The notes under the pieces were generated by a model that did no database searches, was not told where the DNA came from, and was given only the letters and a program-made list of their open reading frames with translations. 57,616 nucleotides of DNA, from assembly GCF_004919045.1 (NCBI RefSeq), contig NZ_SWDW01000020.1, positions 1 to 57,616 of the forward strand, written 5' to 3'. Of the stretch, positions 18,995 through 27,908 are shown one piece after another; within the stretch, counting starts at the first letter, position 1, and each line of letters opens with the position of its first letter. The stretch comes from Sinomonas albida (lineage in GTDB: Bacteria > Actinomycetota > Actinomycetes > Actinomycetales > Micrococcaceae). A program made the translations under genes and the position numbers.

Positions 18995-19816
18995 ATGGAC
19001 GGCCAGCAGAGCACCCCCGACGACGTGTACACCCATGGCCACCACGAGAGCGTCGTGCGTGCCCACGCCGCTCGGACCGCCCAGAATTCGGCGGCGTTCG
19101 TCCTCCCCCACCTGACGCCCGGCTCCCGCGTGCTCGACGTCGGGTGCGGGCCGGGGAGCATCACGTGCGACTTCGCGGCGCTCACGGCGCCGGGTCAGGT
19201 AGTGGGCCTGGACCGCTCGGAGGATGTGGTGGCGCAGGCTCGCGCCCTTGCCGAGGAACGCGGCGTGGAGAACGTGCGGTTCGTGATGGGGAATGTGTAC
19301 GACCTCGACGTCGAGGACGAATCGTTCGACGTGGTCCACGCCCACCAAGTCCTCCAGCACCTCACCGACCCCGTCGCGGCGGTCCGCGAGATGCGACGCG
19401 TCGCGAAGCCGGGCGGGATCGTCGCCGTGCGCGACGCGGACTTCCACGGCATGAGCTGGTACCCCGAGATCCCCGAGCTCGACGAGTGGATGGACCTGTA
19501 CCAGCGGATCGCGCGGCAGAACGGGGCCGAACCCGACGCCGGCCGGCGGCTCGTGAGCTGGATGCAGGAAGCGGGATTCACCGACGTGGCACCGTCGAGC
19601 AGCAACTGGCTCTACGCGACGCCCCAGCAGCGCGCGTGGCAGGCGCGCGTGTGGAACGAGCGGGTGCTGCATTCGGCCTTCGCCGAGCAGGCGGTCGCCT
19701 ACGGGTTCGCCGACCGCGAGGACCTCGAGCGCGTCGCTTCCGGGTGGCACCGCTGGGGCTCGTCCGCAGACGGGTGGTTCCTCATCCCGAACGGCGAGGT
19801 CATCGGGCGGGCCTGA
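18995..19816 (+). CDS. SAM-dependent class I methyltransferase
   Basis: Methyltransferase of 273 aa. Motif I VLDVGCGPGSITCDFA is near residue 46, the acidic SAM-ribose residue is in VVGLDRSE near 71, and the post-motif HAHQVLQHLTDPVAAVREMR is near 113. The C-terminal part (about 150-270) is a helical substrate-binding cap with several Trp residues. It resembles UbiE/ArsM-like enzymes, but the substrate cannot be read. It is followed 44 bases later by a LysE-type exporter on the same strand; a functional link is possible but unproven. Confidence 0.88.
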   Translation: MDGQQSTPDDVYTHGHHESVVRAHAARTAQNSAAFVLPHLTPGSRVLDVGCGPGSITCDFAALTAPGQVVGLDRSEDVVAQARALAEERGVENVRFVMGNVYDLDVEDESFDVVHAHQVLQHLTDPVAAVREMRRVAKPGGIVAVRDADFHGMSWYPEIPELDEWMDLYQRIARQNGAEPDAGRRLVSWMQEAGFTDVAPSSSNWLYATPQQRAWQARVWNERVLHSAFAEQAVAYGFADREDLERVASGWHRWGSSADGWFLIPNGEVIGRA

Positions 19817-19860
19817 GGCGACCGACGGACCTGCGCCGCTCGCGGCCTTAATCTGAAGGG

Positions 19861-20481
19861 GTGCCTCTTTCCCTCTGGGCTGCCCTGCTCGGCGCGTGCC
19901 TCCTCATCAGCCTCACCCCCGGCGCTGGCGCCATCAACACGATGAGCAACTCGCTCAACGCGGGCTTCCGCCGCGCCATCTGGGGCGTGCTCGGGCAGCA
20001 GGCGGCCCTCGTGATCCACCTCGCGATCGTCGCGGCCGGGCTCGGCGTCCTCGTCTCGAGCTCCCCCGTCGCGTTCAACGTCATCCGCTACCTCGGCGCC
20101 GCGTACCTCATGTACCTCGGGGTGCGGCAGTTCCTGCGGAAGCCGGACGTCTCGGACGAGGCGGCCGCGGCGCTGGTCAACGAGCCCGCGCGGTCGATGT
20201 TCCAGCGCGGCTTGTGGGTCAACCTGCTCAACCCGAAGGCGATCGTCTTCTTCCTCGCGTTCATTCCGGGCTTCGTCCGGCCGGAGATTCCCCTGTGGAG
20301 CCAGTACGTCGTGATCGGTGCGACGATCGTGGGCGTCGACGTCGCGGTCATGTGGTTCTTCTTTGCGCTCGCAGCGAAGAGCTTCCAGCGCTTCACGCGG
20401 GACGAGGGCGGCCAGCGCGTGCTCAACCGCGTGTTCGGGGCGCTGTTCGTCGGGGTCGGCACGCTCCTCGCCGTCATCTAG
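19861..20481 (+). CDS. LysE/RhtB family amino-acid exporter
   Basis: Membrane exporter of 206 aa with six hydrophobic segments. The N-terminal LLISLTPGAGAINTMSNSLN is the LysE family signature, and the loop WVNLLNPKAIVFFLAFIPGF is conserved in the family. Start is GTG; GAAGGG lies directly before it, closer than usual, so the start is a little uncertain. It probably exports an amino acid such as homoserine, threonine or a lysine-like compound. Confidence 0.9.
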   Translation: MPLSLWAALLGACLLISLTPGAGAINTMSNSLNAGFRRAIWGVLGQQAALVIHLAIVAAGLGVLVSSSPVAFNVIRYLGAAYLMYLGVRQFLRKPDVSDEAAAALVNEPARSMFQRGLWVNLLNPKAIVFFLAFIPGFVRPEIPLWSQYVVIGATIVGVDVAVMWFFFALAAKSFQRFTRDEGGQRVLNRVFGALFVGVGTLLAVI

Positions 20482-20568
20482 CGGTCCTCTAGCAGCCTTT
20501 ATGCGCCCCCTCCGGCCGGATCGGATCGCGATTCCGGCAGCGGGCGCGGTGGACCCTATGCTTGTGCA

Positions 20569-21102
20569 ATGAACTCGACGGCGAGCCCCTACCGGATCAT
20601 CACGGTCTGCACCGGGAACATCTGCCGATCGCCTATGGCTGAGTTCATGCTCACCGACGCCCTGCACAGAGCTGGCCTCGATGACCGGGCCGAGGTCGAC
20701 TCGGCAGGCACCACAGACTACGAGGTCGGACGGCCTATCGATCCGCGCGCCGCGCGTGTGCTCGACGCCCATGCCGTGCCCTCGCACCAGCACGCCGCGC
20801 GCAAGTTCCGGACCGAGTGGTTCGTGGAGCGGGACCTCATCCTCGCGCTCGACGTCGACCACTACGGCCACCTCCGCGAGCTCGCGCCCGCCGGGACGGA
20901 GCACAAGGTGCGCATGCTGCGGGAGTTCGACCCCGCCGTCGCCCGTCTGGACCACCTCGATCAGGGGATCGAAGACCCGTGGTTCGGCGGCCAGAGCGAT
21001 TTCGAGCTCACGTGGGAGCTCATCCACGCCGCCGTCCCGGGGATCGTCGAGCACGTACGCTCCGAACTCACGCGGCGCCCGCCGGTCTTCGCGGGGGCGT
21101 GA
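20569..21102 (+). CDS. low-molecular-weight protein tyrosine phosphatase
   Basis: Phosphatase of 177 aa. The active-site loop CTGNICRS (C-x5-R-S) is at residues 15-22, and the general-acid motif IEDPWFGG is near residue 137. The family dephosphorylates phosphotyrosine in proteins; small-molecule or protein-arginine phosphatase activity is also known in relatives. Its stop overlaps the GTG start of the following P-loop/PabB gene (GTGA), so the two are translationally coupled. Confidence 0.93.
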   Translation: MNSTASPYRIITVCTGNICRSPMAEFMLTDALHRAGLDDRAEVDSAGTTDYEVGRPIDPRAARVLDAHAVPSHQHAARKFRTEWFVERDLILALDVDHYGHLRELAPAGTEHKVRMLREFDPAVARLDHLDQGIEDPWFGGQSDFELTWELIHAAVPGIVEHVRSELTRRPPVFAGA

Positions 21103-23300
21103 CCCCGCCCCGCCCCGCGCGCCCGGCCGTCATCGCGATCGATGGCCGCTCGGGCGCGGGCAAGACCTCCCTCGCCGTCGAGCTCGCCGCGAGGCTGCGC
21201 GAGCACCGCTCGGTGACGCTCGTGCACCTCGAGGACCTGTACCCGGGCTGGGACGGCCTCGTCGAAGGCATCGAGCGCTGCGCAGCCTCGGTCCTCGGCC
21301 CGCTTCGCGCCGGGCGAACCGCGCGCTGGCGCGCGTGGGACTGGGCCGCAGCGTCCGACGGCGAGGAACGCCTGACCGAGCCCGCGGACATCGTGGTCCT
21401 TGAGGGCGTCGGCGCGGGCGCCGAGCCCCTCCGCGCCCTGTGCGACGCGGTCGTGTGGATCGACGCCGAGGCCGAGGACCGCAGGCACCGGGCCCTCGAG
21501 CGCGACGGCGAGGCGTACGCCCCGCACTGGGACCGCTGGGCGGCGCAGGAGGAAGCGTGGCTCGCCGCCGACGACGTCCCCACCGCCGCTGCCGTGACCC
21601 TCGCCGTCCATGCCGGCCCCTCGCGGCCCGACGACGCGACCGACCGCGTCATCGATGCGCTCGCCGAGCTTCCCGCGCTCCGCGAGGCGCTCGCTCCCGA
21701 GCGCGCGGCGCGGGAGTCGGGCGCCGTCCTGGCCCGGCGGATCGTGGCGGCTCCGGAAGCGGACGACGTGTTCGCCGCACTCTTCGGTTCCTCTGACCGC
21801 GCGGTGTGGCTCGACGCGTCGGACGCCGTGCGCGGGCCGGGGGTCCGCGCCGAAGGCCCGCTCGGGGCGGGCGCGGCTCCCGGGCCGCATGGGCCGGCGT
21901 TGCGCAGCCGCTTCAGCATCATGGCGGACGACGGCGGCGCGCGCGGCCGGCACATGGCCCACCGGGGCGGAGCGACGGAAGTCGCGTTCGGTCCCGCAAC
22001 TGCATCCCCCGCGACGGCGCGGTTCGACCAGCCGTTCTTCCGCTGGCTCGACTCGGCGTGGGGGCGCCCCGGAGCCGCGGCCGAGGCGCCCGGCGGCCTC
22101 GACTGCGGGTTCGCGCTCGGCTGGCTCGGCTATCTCGGGTACGAGCTCAAGCGGGAGTGCGGCGGCAACGACGTCCGGACGGGGCCGGTCGAGGGCGCGG
22201 CGCCGGGTGGCGGGACGCCCGATGCCCAGCTCGTCTTCGCGTCCCGAGCGGTGGTCTTCGACCACGCCCTCGGCGAGGTGTGGCTCCTGGCCCTCGACGC
22301 GCCGGACGCCGACGCGTGGCTCGACGCTGCGGAGGCAGCGGTCACGGCGACGGCCGGCGCTCCCGAGCCGGACGCAGCCGACTCGGCTGCCAGCGCGCCG
22401 TCGTTCGTCGCTCGCGACTCTGCCGACGCCTACCGCGCCAAGGTGCGCGCCGCGAAGGCGGAGATCACCGAGGGCAACACCTACGAGGTCTGCCTCACGA
22501 CCACGCTCGAGGCCCTCATCCCCTCAGTCCGTCCCGCGGGTCCCGCGGGCGACACCGCGGCCGGAGACGTGCGATTCGACCCTTGGACCGCCTACCGGGC
22601 GCTCCGGCGGCGCAGCCCCGCGCCGTTCGCGGCGTTCGCTCGCTTCGGCCCGCTCGCCGTCGTCAGCTCCTCCCCCGAGCGCTTCCTGAGCATCGCGGCC
22701 GACGGCGCGCTCCGCGCCGAGCCGATCAAGGGAACCCGCCGCCGATCCCCGGCCGCGGACCCGGACGAGGACGAGCGCGTGCGCGCGGAGCTCGCCGCGA
22801 ACCCCAAGGACCGCGCCGAGAACCTCATGATCGTGGACCTCCTGCGCAACGACCTGAGCCACCACGCGGTCCCCGGCTCGGTCGCCGTATCGCGGCTCTT
22901 CGCCGTGGAGAGCTACGCGACGGTGCACCAACTCGTCAGCACGGTCGACGCGCGGCTGCGGCCCCGGGAGTCGCGCGCCGAGGCGGTCGCGGCCGCCTTC
23001 CCGCCCGGGTCCATGACCGGCGCACCCAAGATCAGCACGATGGACATCCTCGACCGCCTCGAGGTCGGGCCGCGCGGCGTGTACTCGGGCGCAATCGGCT
23101 ACTTCTCGCGCACCGGCGCCGCGGACCTCTCGGTGGTGATCCGCACGCTCGTCGCCGAGGAGACGGCCGCGGGGACGCGGCTCTCGCTCGGGGTGGGGGG
23201 CGCCGTCGTCGCGGATTCAGACCCGGACGAGGAATACGACGAGATCCGGGCCAAGGCGTTCGCCGTGCTCAGCACGCTCGGCTCGTCGTTTCCGGACTGA
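21099..23300 (+). CDS. fusion of P-loop (uridine-kinase-like) NTPase and PabB chorismate-utilising domain
   Basis: Protein of 733 aa read from a GTG that overlaps the phosphatase stop. Residues about 8-210 form a P-loop kinase-like domain: Walker A IDGRSGAGKTS near 13-23, VHLEDLYPGWDGL near 42, ADIVVLEGVGAGA near 98, VVWIDAEAEDRRHRALERDG near 120. From about residue 215 follows aminodeoxychorismate synthase component I, with the chorismate-binding core in the last 260 residues (EPIKGTRRRSP, NLMIVDLLRNDLSHH, FPPGSMTGAPKISTMDILDR, GVYSGAIGYFS). PabB makes 4-amino-4-deoxychorismate for folate. No glutaminase (PabA) domain is present. PabC (24847-25761) follows beyond cls, which is on the opposite strand. 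The role of the kinase-like domain is unknown. Confidence 0.88.
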   Translation: MTPPRPARPAVIAIDGRSGAGKTSLAVELAARLREHRSVTLVHLEDLYPGWDGLVEGIERCAASVLGPLRAGRTARWRAWDWAAASDGEERLTEPADIVVLEGVGAGAEPLRALCDAVVWIDAEAEDRRHRALERDGEAYAPHWDRWAAQEEAWLAADDVPTAAAVTLAVHAGPSRPDDATDRVIDALAELPALREALAPERAARESGAVLARRIVAAPEADDVFAALFGSSDRAVWLDASDAVRGPGVRAEGPLGAGAAPGPHGPALRSRFSIMADDGGARGRHMAHRGGATEVAFGPATASPATARFDQPFFRWLDSAWGRPGAAAEAPGGLDCGFALGWLGYLGYELKRECGGNDVRTGPVEGAAPGGGTPDAQLVFASRAVVFDHALGEVWLLALDAPDADAWLDAAEAAVTATAGAPEPDAADSAASAPSFVARDSADAYRAKVRAAKAEITEGNTYEVCLTTTLEALIPSVRPAGPAGDTAAGDVRFDPWTAYRALRRRSPAPFAAFARFGPLAVVSSSPERFLSIAADGALRAEPIKGTRRRSPAADPDEDERVRAELAANPKDRAENLMIVDLLRNDLSHHAVPGSVAVSRLFAVESYATVHQLVSTVDARLRPRESRAEAVAAAFPPGSMTGAPKISTMDILDRLEVGPRGVYSGAIGYFSRTGAADLSVVIRTLVAEETAAGTRLSLGVGGAVVADSDPDEEYDEIRAKAFAVLSTLGSSFPD

Positions 23301-23354
23301 CCGGGTTTTCCCGGGCGATCCCGACGGCCTACTGCACCGGCCTACTGCACCGTC

Positions 23355-24830
23355 CTACTGCACCGTCGCGGTGAGCCGCGCGACGTTGTCCACGTAGCGG
23401 CTCAGGATCGAGCGGCGCCGCCAGGCGTCGAGCTCGAGCGGCACGCTCACGGCTCGGTACTGGTCCTCGACCTGACGCATCTGGGCGACGATCCCTGCCC
23501 CGGGCAGCATGAGCGAGACCTCCATGTTGAGCGAGAACGAGCGCATGTCCATGTTCGAGGAGCCGAGGACGGCCACGTCGTCGTCGACCGTGAAGTGCTT
23601 CGCGTGCAGGACGTACGGCTTCGGGTACCGGTAGATCTTCACGCCTGCTGCCAGCAGCACCTCGTAGTAGGACTGCTGCGCGTGGTGGACCAGGAACTGG
23701 TCGCCCTGCTCGGAGACGAACAGCTCGACGTCCACACCGCGCTGGGCCGCGGTCGTGACGGCGTAGAGCAGCGAGTCGTCGGGGACGAAATACGGGCTGC
23801 AGATCGAGAGCCGGTGCTGCGCCGAGTAGATGAGCGTGTTGAAGAGCCGCAGGTTGTTCTCGTTCGCGAAGGCGGGACCACTCGGCACCACCTGGGCGAG
23901 CTCGTCTCCGACGGGGGCCGGCGGCTCCATCTGCTCCCCGAGCAGCTGGCCCGTCTCGCCTAGCCAGTCGGTAGCGAAGACGACGTTCAGCGTGGTCACC
24001 GCCGGGCCCTCGATGTGGGCCATGAGTTCGACCCACTTCCGCCCCGTGCGGCGGTGGCGCGGGTTCCGGTACGAACGCTCGATGAGGTTGAGCGAGCCCG
24101 TGAACGCGACCTCGCCGTCGACCACGAGGATCTTGCGGTGATTCCTGAGGTCGGGCCGGCGCCACTGCCCGAGGACAGGAAGCAGCGGGAGCATGCGGCG
24201 CCACATGATCTTCGACGCGCGGAGCCGCCGCAGGAGCCCGCGGTAGCCGTGGATGCGCGCGGTGCCGATGTGGTCGTACAGGAGCCGTACCTCGACGCCG
24301 CGCGCGGCAGCGTCCTCGAGGGCCGTGAAGAAGTCGTTCGTCACGTCGTCGGAGCTCATGATGTAGAACTCGGCGTTGACGAAGCGCTTCGCCCCGCGGA
24401 CGGCCTCGGTCATATCGGCCAGGGCCTCCTCATAGTCGGAGATGAGGCGCACCGAGTTGCCGTCGACCATGGGCAGCGAGCCGAGCTGCCGGTTGAGCTG
24501 CGCCGCCGAATGCAGCCATTCGGCACCCGGGAAGGCCGCGTCGTCGTCGTCCGTCTGGGCGACAAGCGCGCGCACTCGCACGTCGATGTCCCGCTGCTGC
24601 TCGCGCCGCTTCCGGGACAGGCGGAAGTTGCCGAACATGAGGAACAGGAGCAGGCCGACCGTGGGGACGAAGAAGATCGCGAGGAGCCAGGCCATCGCGG
24701 TGGTCGGACGCCGGTTCCCCGGGATGATGCCCACCACCGCGACGCGGATCACGAGGTCGATGACTGCGATCAGCAACGTCAACCAGTTGGGCAGGACCCA
24801 CACGAGAGGCAGCTGGAAGACCATGGGCAC
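23355..24830 (-). CDS. cls: cardiolipin synthase (two PLD domains)
   Basis: Membrane phospholipid enzyme of 491 aa that condenses phosphatidylglycerol to cardiolipin. Two N-terminal transmembrane helices (about 8-32 and 40-65) are followed by two phospholipase-D HKD motifs, HRKILVVDG near residue 231 and HAKHFTVDDD near 415, each followed by the usual GSxN (FTGSLNLIERSY, LGSSNMDMRSF). The start is either GTG at 24830 or ATG at 24824, neither with a clear ribosome site. It is divergent from pabC with 16 bases between the starts, so the promoters must overlap coding sequence. Confidence 0.93.
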   Translation of the reverse strand: MPMVFQLPLVWVLPNWLTLLIAVIDLVIRVAVVGIIPGNRRPTTAMAWLLAIFFVPTVGLLLFLMFGNFRLSRKRREQQRDIDVRVRALVAQTDDDDAAFPGAEWLHSAAQLNRQLGSLPMVDGNSVRLISDYEEALADMTEAVRGAKRFVNAEFYIMSSDDVTNDFFTALEDAAARGVEVRLLYDHIGTARIHGYRGLLRRLRASKIMWRRMLPLLPVLGQWRRPDLRNHRKILVVDGEVAFTGSLNLIERSYRNPRHRRTGRKWVELMAHIEGPAVTTLNVVFATDWLGETGQLLGEQMEPPAPVGDELAQVVPSGPAFANENNLRLFNTLIYSAQHRLSICSPYFVPDDSLLYAVTTAAQRGVDVELFVSEQGDQFLVHHAQQSYYEVLLAAGVKIYRYPKPYVLHAKHFTVDDDVAVLGSSNMDMRSFSLNMEVSLMLPGAGIVAQMRQVEDQYRAVSVPLELDAWRRRSILSRYVDNVARLTATVQ

Positions 24831-24846
24831 AGCCTAAGCTGTCCCC

Positions 24847-25761
24847 ATGACCCCGCATGTGCTTGTCTTCCTCGACCCTTCCCAGCCCGACGGACGCATC
24901 GAGGACGCCAGCCGGCCCACGCTGTTCGCGACAGACCTCGGAGTCTCCCGCGGCGACGGCGTGTTCGAGACGCTCCTCGTTCTCGACGGGCACGTGCGCA
25001 AGCTTCCGGCCCACCTCTCGCGGCTCGCTTCGAGCGGGCGCATGATGCGCCTCGACCTGCCCGAGCACGAGGCGTGGGAGCGCGCCATCGTCACGGCCCT
25101 CGCGGAGTACCAGCGCACCGTCGGCGTGCTCGACGAGGTCGTGGTGCGGCTCGTCGCGACGCGCGGGGTCGAAGGCACGCACACGCCCACGTGCTGGGTC
25201 ACGGCGTTCCCGCCGGCGCCCTCAGCCAAGCGGCAGCGCGAGCACGGCATTGACGTGCTGCTCCTGGACCGCGGCTACGATTCCGACCTCGCGGACCGCG
25301 CGCCGTGGCTCCTCCTGGGCGCGAAGACGCTGAGCTACGCCGTCAACATGGCGGCGCTGCGCTTCGCCAACGACCGCGGCGCCGACGACGTCATCTTCAC
25401 CTCGTCCGACGGCAAGGTCCTCGAGGGTCCCACCTCGACCGTTTTGGTCGCCCATGCGGAAACGGACGACGGCGGCCGGGTCACCTCGAAGCGGCTCGTC
25501 ACCCCGCAGCTCGACTCCGGGATCCTGCCCGGAACGTCGCAGGGTGCACTCTTCGCCGCGGCGGAGGCGTCCGGATGGGAGCTCGGCTACGGGCCCCTCG
25601 AGCCGGACGACCTCTTCAACGCCGACGCCGTGTGGCTCATCTCCTCCGTCCGGCTGCTCACGCCGGTGAACCACATCGACGGCAAGCCGATCGGCGCCGA
25701 CCCAGCGCTGGTCAAGGCACTCACTGACGAGCTCGCGGGGCTCTTCGACCGCATCGCGTAG
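24847..25761 (+). CDS. pabC: 4-amino-4-deoxychorismate lyase (PLP, class IV)
   Basis: PLP enzyme of the branched-chain aminotransferase-like fold, 304 aa. It releases pyruvate from aminodeoxychorismate to give p-aminobenzoate. Fold signatures are GVSRGDGVFETLLVLDG near residue 35, the PLP lysine in WLLLGAKTLSYAVNMAALR near 160, and DDVIFTSSDGKVLEGPTSTV near 180. A copy of GGACGACGGCG within the gene encodes TDDGG at about 206-210 in a surface loop. Adjacent to the PabB fusion gene, which supports the pabC call over a D-amino-acid aminotransferase. Confidence 0.88.
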   Translation: MTPHVLVFLDPSQPDGRIEDASRPTLFATDLGVSRGDGVFETLLVLDGHVRKLPAHLSRLASSGRMMRLDLPEHEAWERAIVTALAEYQRTVGVLDEVVVRLVATRGVEGTHTPTCWVTAFPPAPSAKRQREHGIDVLLLDRGYDSDLADRAPWLLLGAKTLSYAVNMAALRFANDRGADDVIFTSSDGKVLEGPTSTVLVAHAETDDGGRVTSKRLVTPQLDSGILPGTSQGALFAAAEASGWELGYGPLEPDDLFNADAVWLISSVRLLTPVNHIDGKPIGADPALVKALTDELAGLFDRIA

Positions 25762-25776
25762 GCGGGCGCCGACCGG

Positions 25777-26970
25777 TCAGCCTTGGGCCACGGCAATCTC
25801 GTTCGGCGCAGCGGACAGCGTCACCGACCCGAGCTTTGCGCCGGTCCGGAGGTCGATCGCCTGCACGGTGCTGGTGGCGGGTTCGGTGACGTAGCCAGTG
25901 CTGCCTTTCACCGTGATCGCGGGGTGAGGGTCCTGCCAATGGGCGGGACCCTGCCACGGCGCGATCACCGGGTATTTCCTGACGATCTGTCCTGTGGCGG
26001 GGTCAAGCACGTGGATCGATCCGTCCGTGGACAGGATGTAGGCGAGGTCATCGGGACCGCGCGCGATGTCCCGCCAGGTGTACCGAACATCGTCCGGCAG
26101 GTTCAGAACCCGGTAGGAGTGCTTCGCGGTGTCGATGAGCGTGACCGCATTGAGGAGATAGCCTTCGGCGTCCGGGTTGTTCTTGTAGTCCCCGACGATG
26201 AGCGAGCTTGTCTCCGAGACGTAGGCGTTGCCCATCCGGCCGTAGGCGTCCGGGGCCTTGAACTTCTCGAACGTTCCGTGGTGGTAGAGGAGCGCGCCGT
26301 CTTCGCACCCGAAGATGACGGCCTCGTCGGCTGCCGCCCCCTCGCCATGGATTCCGGAGCACTGGCTGTTCTCGGAGACCTTGTCCCATTTCCCGCCGTT
26401 GGGACGGAGGGCTGCCGCCCCGCTGCGCCCCTTCTTGTCTCCCACGGTCGTGAGAAGCGTCCCGTCGCTCAGCTGAATGGAGACACCGTGGTGCGGTGCC
26501 GCGGCTGTATAGGTCTCGGCGCTCGACAGCTTGCCATCGCTGCTGAGAAGCGCTCGCGTGCCGAAGATCGTGGTGGTCCCGGTTCCGTCGTCGAAGAGGA
26601 CCGTGTGATCCGCGTGGCGGACCACGTGGCCAGGGGTGGTGGCCTTGAAGACGGCGTCGGTGAGGGCCGGCTTGCTGGTGTCGAGGACCTGGAACCCCTG
26701 TGAGGTCGTGACGAGGACATGCCGGCCGTCCCCTACCGCGTTCACTCGGGTGAAGTCCTCGGTCGAGAAGGTCCCCACGACCTTGAGGGTCTTGGCGTCG
26801 AGTACAGCGATGCCGTTCTTGTACGTCACGGCCACCCGTCCGCTGGTCTCGGCTGTCGCCCCGGAGCTCGGAGAGCTTTCGGAGACCGGGCTTGCGCAGG
26901 CGCTGAGGACGAGCGTTGCCACGGCGGCCGCTGAAGCGCTGGCAAGGCGTATGGATCGTGTTCTGTTCAT
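25777..26970 (-). CDS. aztD: AztD-like periplasmic zinc metallochaperone (first paralogue)
   Basis: Secreted lipoprotein of 397 aa: signal peptide with lipobox LVLSAC (residues about 20-25), short Ser linker, then a beta-propeller-like body with recurring VxVLDxxT blades (GIAVLDAKTLKVVGTFS, IHVLDPATGQIVRKYP, VQAIDLRTGAKLGSVT). It is the last gene of aztB - second AztD-like gene - aztC - this gene, and its ATG overlaps the aztC stop (ATGA). AztD proteins hand zinc to the binding protein AztC. This copy lacks an obvious HGDHFHYY motif, so its role may differ from that of its paralogue. Confidence 0.75.
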   Translation of the reverse strand: MNRTRSIRLASASAAAVATLVLSACASPVSESSPSSGATAETSGRVAVTYKNGIAVLDAKTLKVVGTFSTEDFTRVNAVGDGRHVLVTTSQGFQVLDTSKPALTDAVFKATTPGHVVRHADHTVLFDDGTGTTTIFGTRALLSSDGKLSSAETYTAAAPHHGVSIQLSDGTLLTTVGDKKGRSGAAALRPNGGKWDKVSENSQCSGIHGEGAAADEAVIFGCEDGALLYHHGTFEKFKAPDAYGRMGNAYVSETSSLIVGDYKNNPDAEGYLLNAVTLIDTAKHSYRVLNLPDDVRYTWRDIARGPDDLAYILSTDGSIHVLDPATGQIVRKYPVIAPWQGPAHWQDPHPAITVKGSTGYVTEPATSTVQAIDLRTGAKLGSVTLSAAPNEIAVAQG

Positions 26971-27908
26971 GGTGTTCCTCTCTTGGGTGCGGATCCTTTG
27001 GTGAGTGCGGTGCTGATTCGGTCGGTGTTGGTGCGCATCATCGCGAGATAGCTGTCTGCTTCCTGGCCGGGCTCGGAGAGGGATTCCGTGTAGAGGGCCA
27101 CGACGGCGACGTCGATCTTTGCCTCCCGGGCCAGCACTTGAACGAGCCGGTCCGGTTGCGACGATTCGGCGAAGATCGCAGGAACGCCTGCCTGCCTGAT
27201 CGCGTCGGCAAGGGCTTGCAGGTCCGCGGCGCTGGGAGCGGCGAGGGTGGTGCCGCCGGGGATCACCGCGCCGATCACCCGGAAGTTGAAACGCTCCGCG
27301 AGGTAGCCGAAGACGTGGTGATTGGTCACGAGGGCGCGCTGGCTGACGGGGATCGAGGCGAAGGACTCCCGCATCTCGCGATCGAGCTGCTCGAGCCGGC
27401 CGCGATAGGAGGCTGCACGCTCCCTCAGACCGTTCGGCTCAATTCGGTCGATGTTCGAAAACGCCTCCTCGAGCGCGTTGACGACCTCGATCATCCGGGC
27501 CGGGTCGGTCCAGAAATGCGGGTCGGGAGTTCCCGCCGCCTCGCCCGACGAATAGGGAAGCGGACGCAGGTGGTCTCCCGCGGCGAACACCTTGCCGCCG
27601 CGTTGGGTCACACGATTCAGATGCTGCTGGAGGCCTTCTTCGAGCCCGAGCCCATTGGCGACGACGAGATCCGCCTCGCTCATCCGGGCGGCCTGCTGCG
27701 CGGAGATCTCGAACGAATGTGGATCTGCGTTCGGCTTCATGAGCGTTGTGACGTTGGCCTCGCCGCCGACGATTTGCTGCACGACGTCGCCGAGGATGTT
27801 GGTGGTCACGACGATCTGCGGCTTGGCACCGCCGCCACTGGAAGCACAGCCGGACAGGGCCACGGCTGACATGACGAGCGCGAGGGCGACGGCGAGGAGA
27901 CGTCTCAC
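26967..27908 (-). CDS. aztC: zinc ABC transporter solute-binding lipoprotein (AztC/ZnuA type)
   Basis: Cluster A-I metal-binding protein of 313 aa, lipid-anchored (lipobox ALSGC near residue 20). Likely ligands are in NADPHSFEIS near 63, PDPHFWTDPARM near 124, TNHHVFGYLAERF near 186, and an acidic residue near 265 (LYTESLSEPGQEADSY). The long His-rich loop of ZnuA is missing, as in AztC-type proteins that rely on a chaperone. Overlapping start/stop codons couple it to both neighbours. Confidence 0.88.
   Translation of the reverse strand: MRRLLAVALALVMSAVALSGCASSGGGAKPQIVVTTNILGDVVQQIVGGEANVTTLMKPNADPHSFEISAQQAARMSEADLVVANGLGLEEGLQQHLNRVTQRGGKVFAAGDHLRPLPYSSGEAAGTPDPHFWTDPARMIEVVNALEEAFSNIDRIEPNGLRERAASYRGRLEQLDREMRESFASIPVSQRALVTNHHVFGYLAERFNFRVIGAVIPGGTTLAAPSAADLQALADAIRQAGVPAIFAESSQPDRLVQVLAREAKIDVAVVALYTESLSEPGQEADSYLAMMRTNTDRISTALTKGSAPKRGTP

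Noticed and set aside
18812-19750. N-terminal extension of the 136-aa membrane protein through the methyltransferase region
   Set aside because: The extension is antisense to an obvious methyltransferase; the ATG at 18811 has a good ribosome site.
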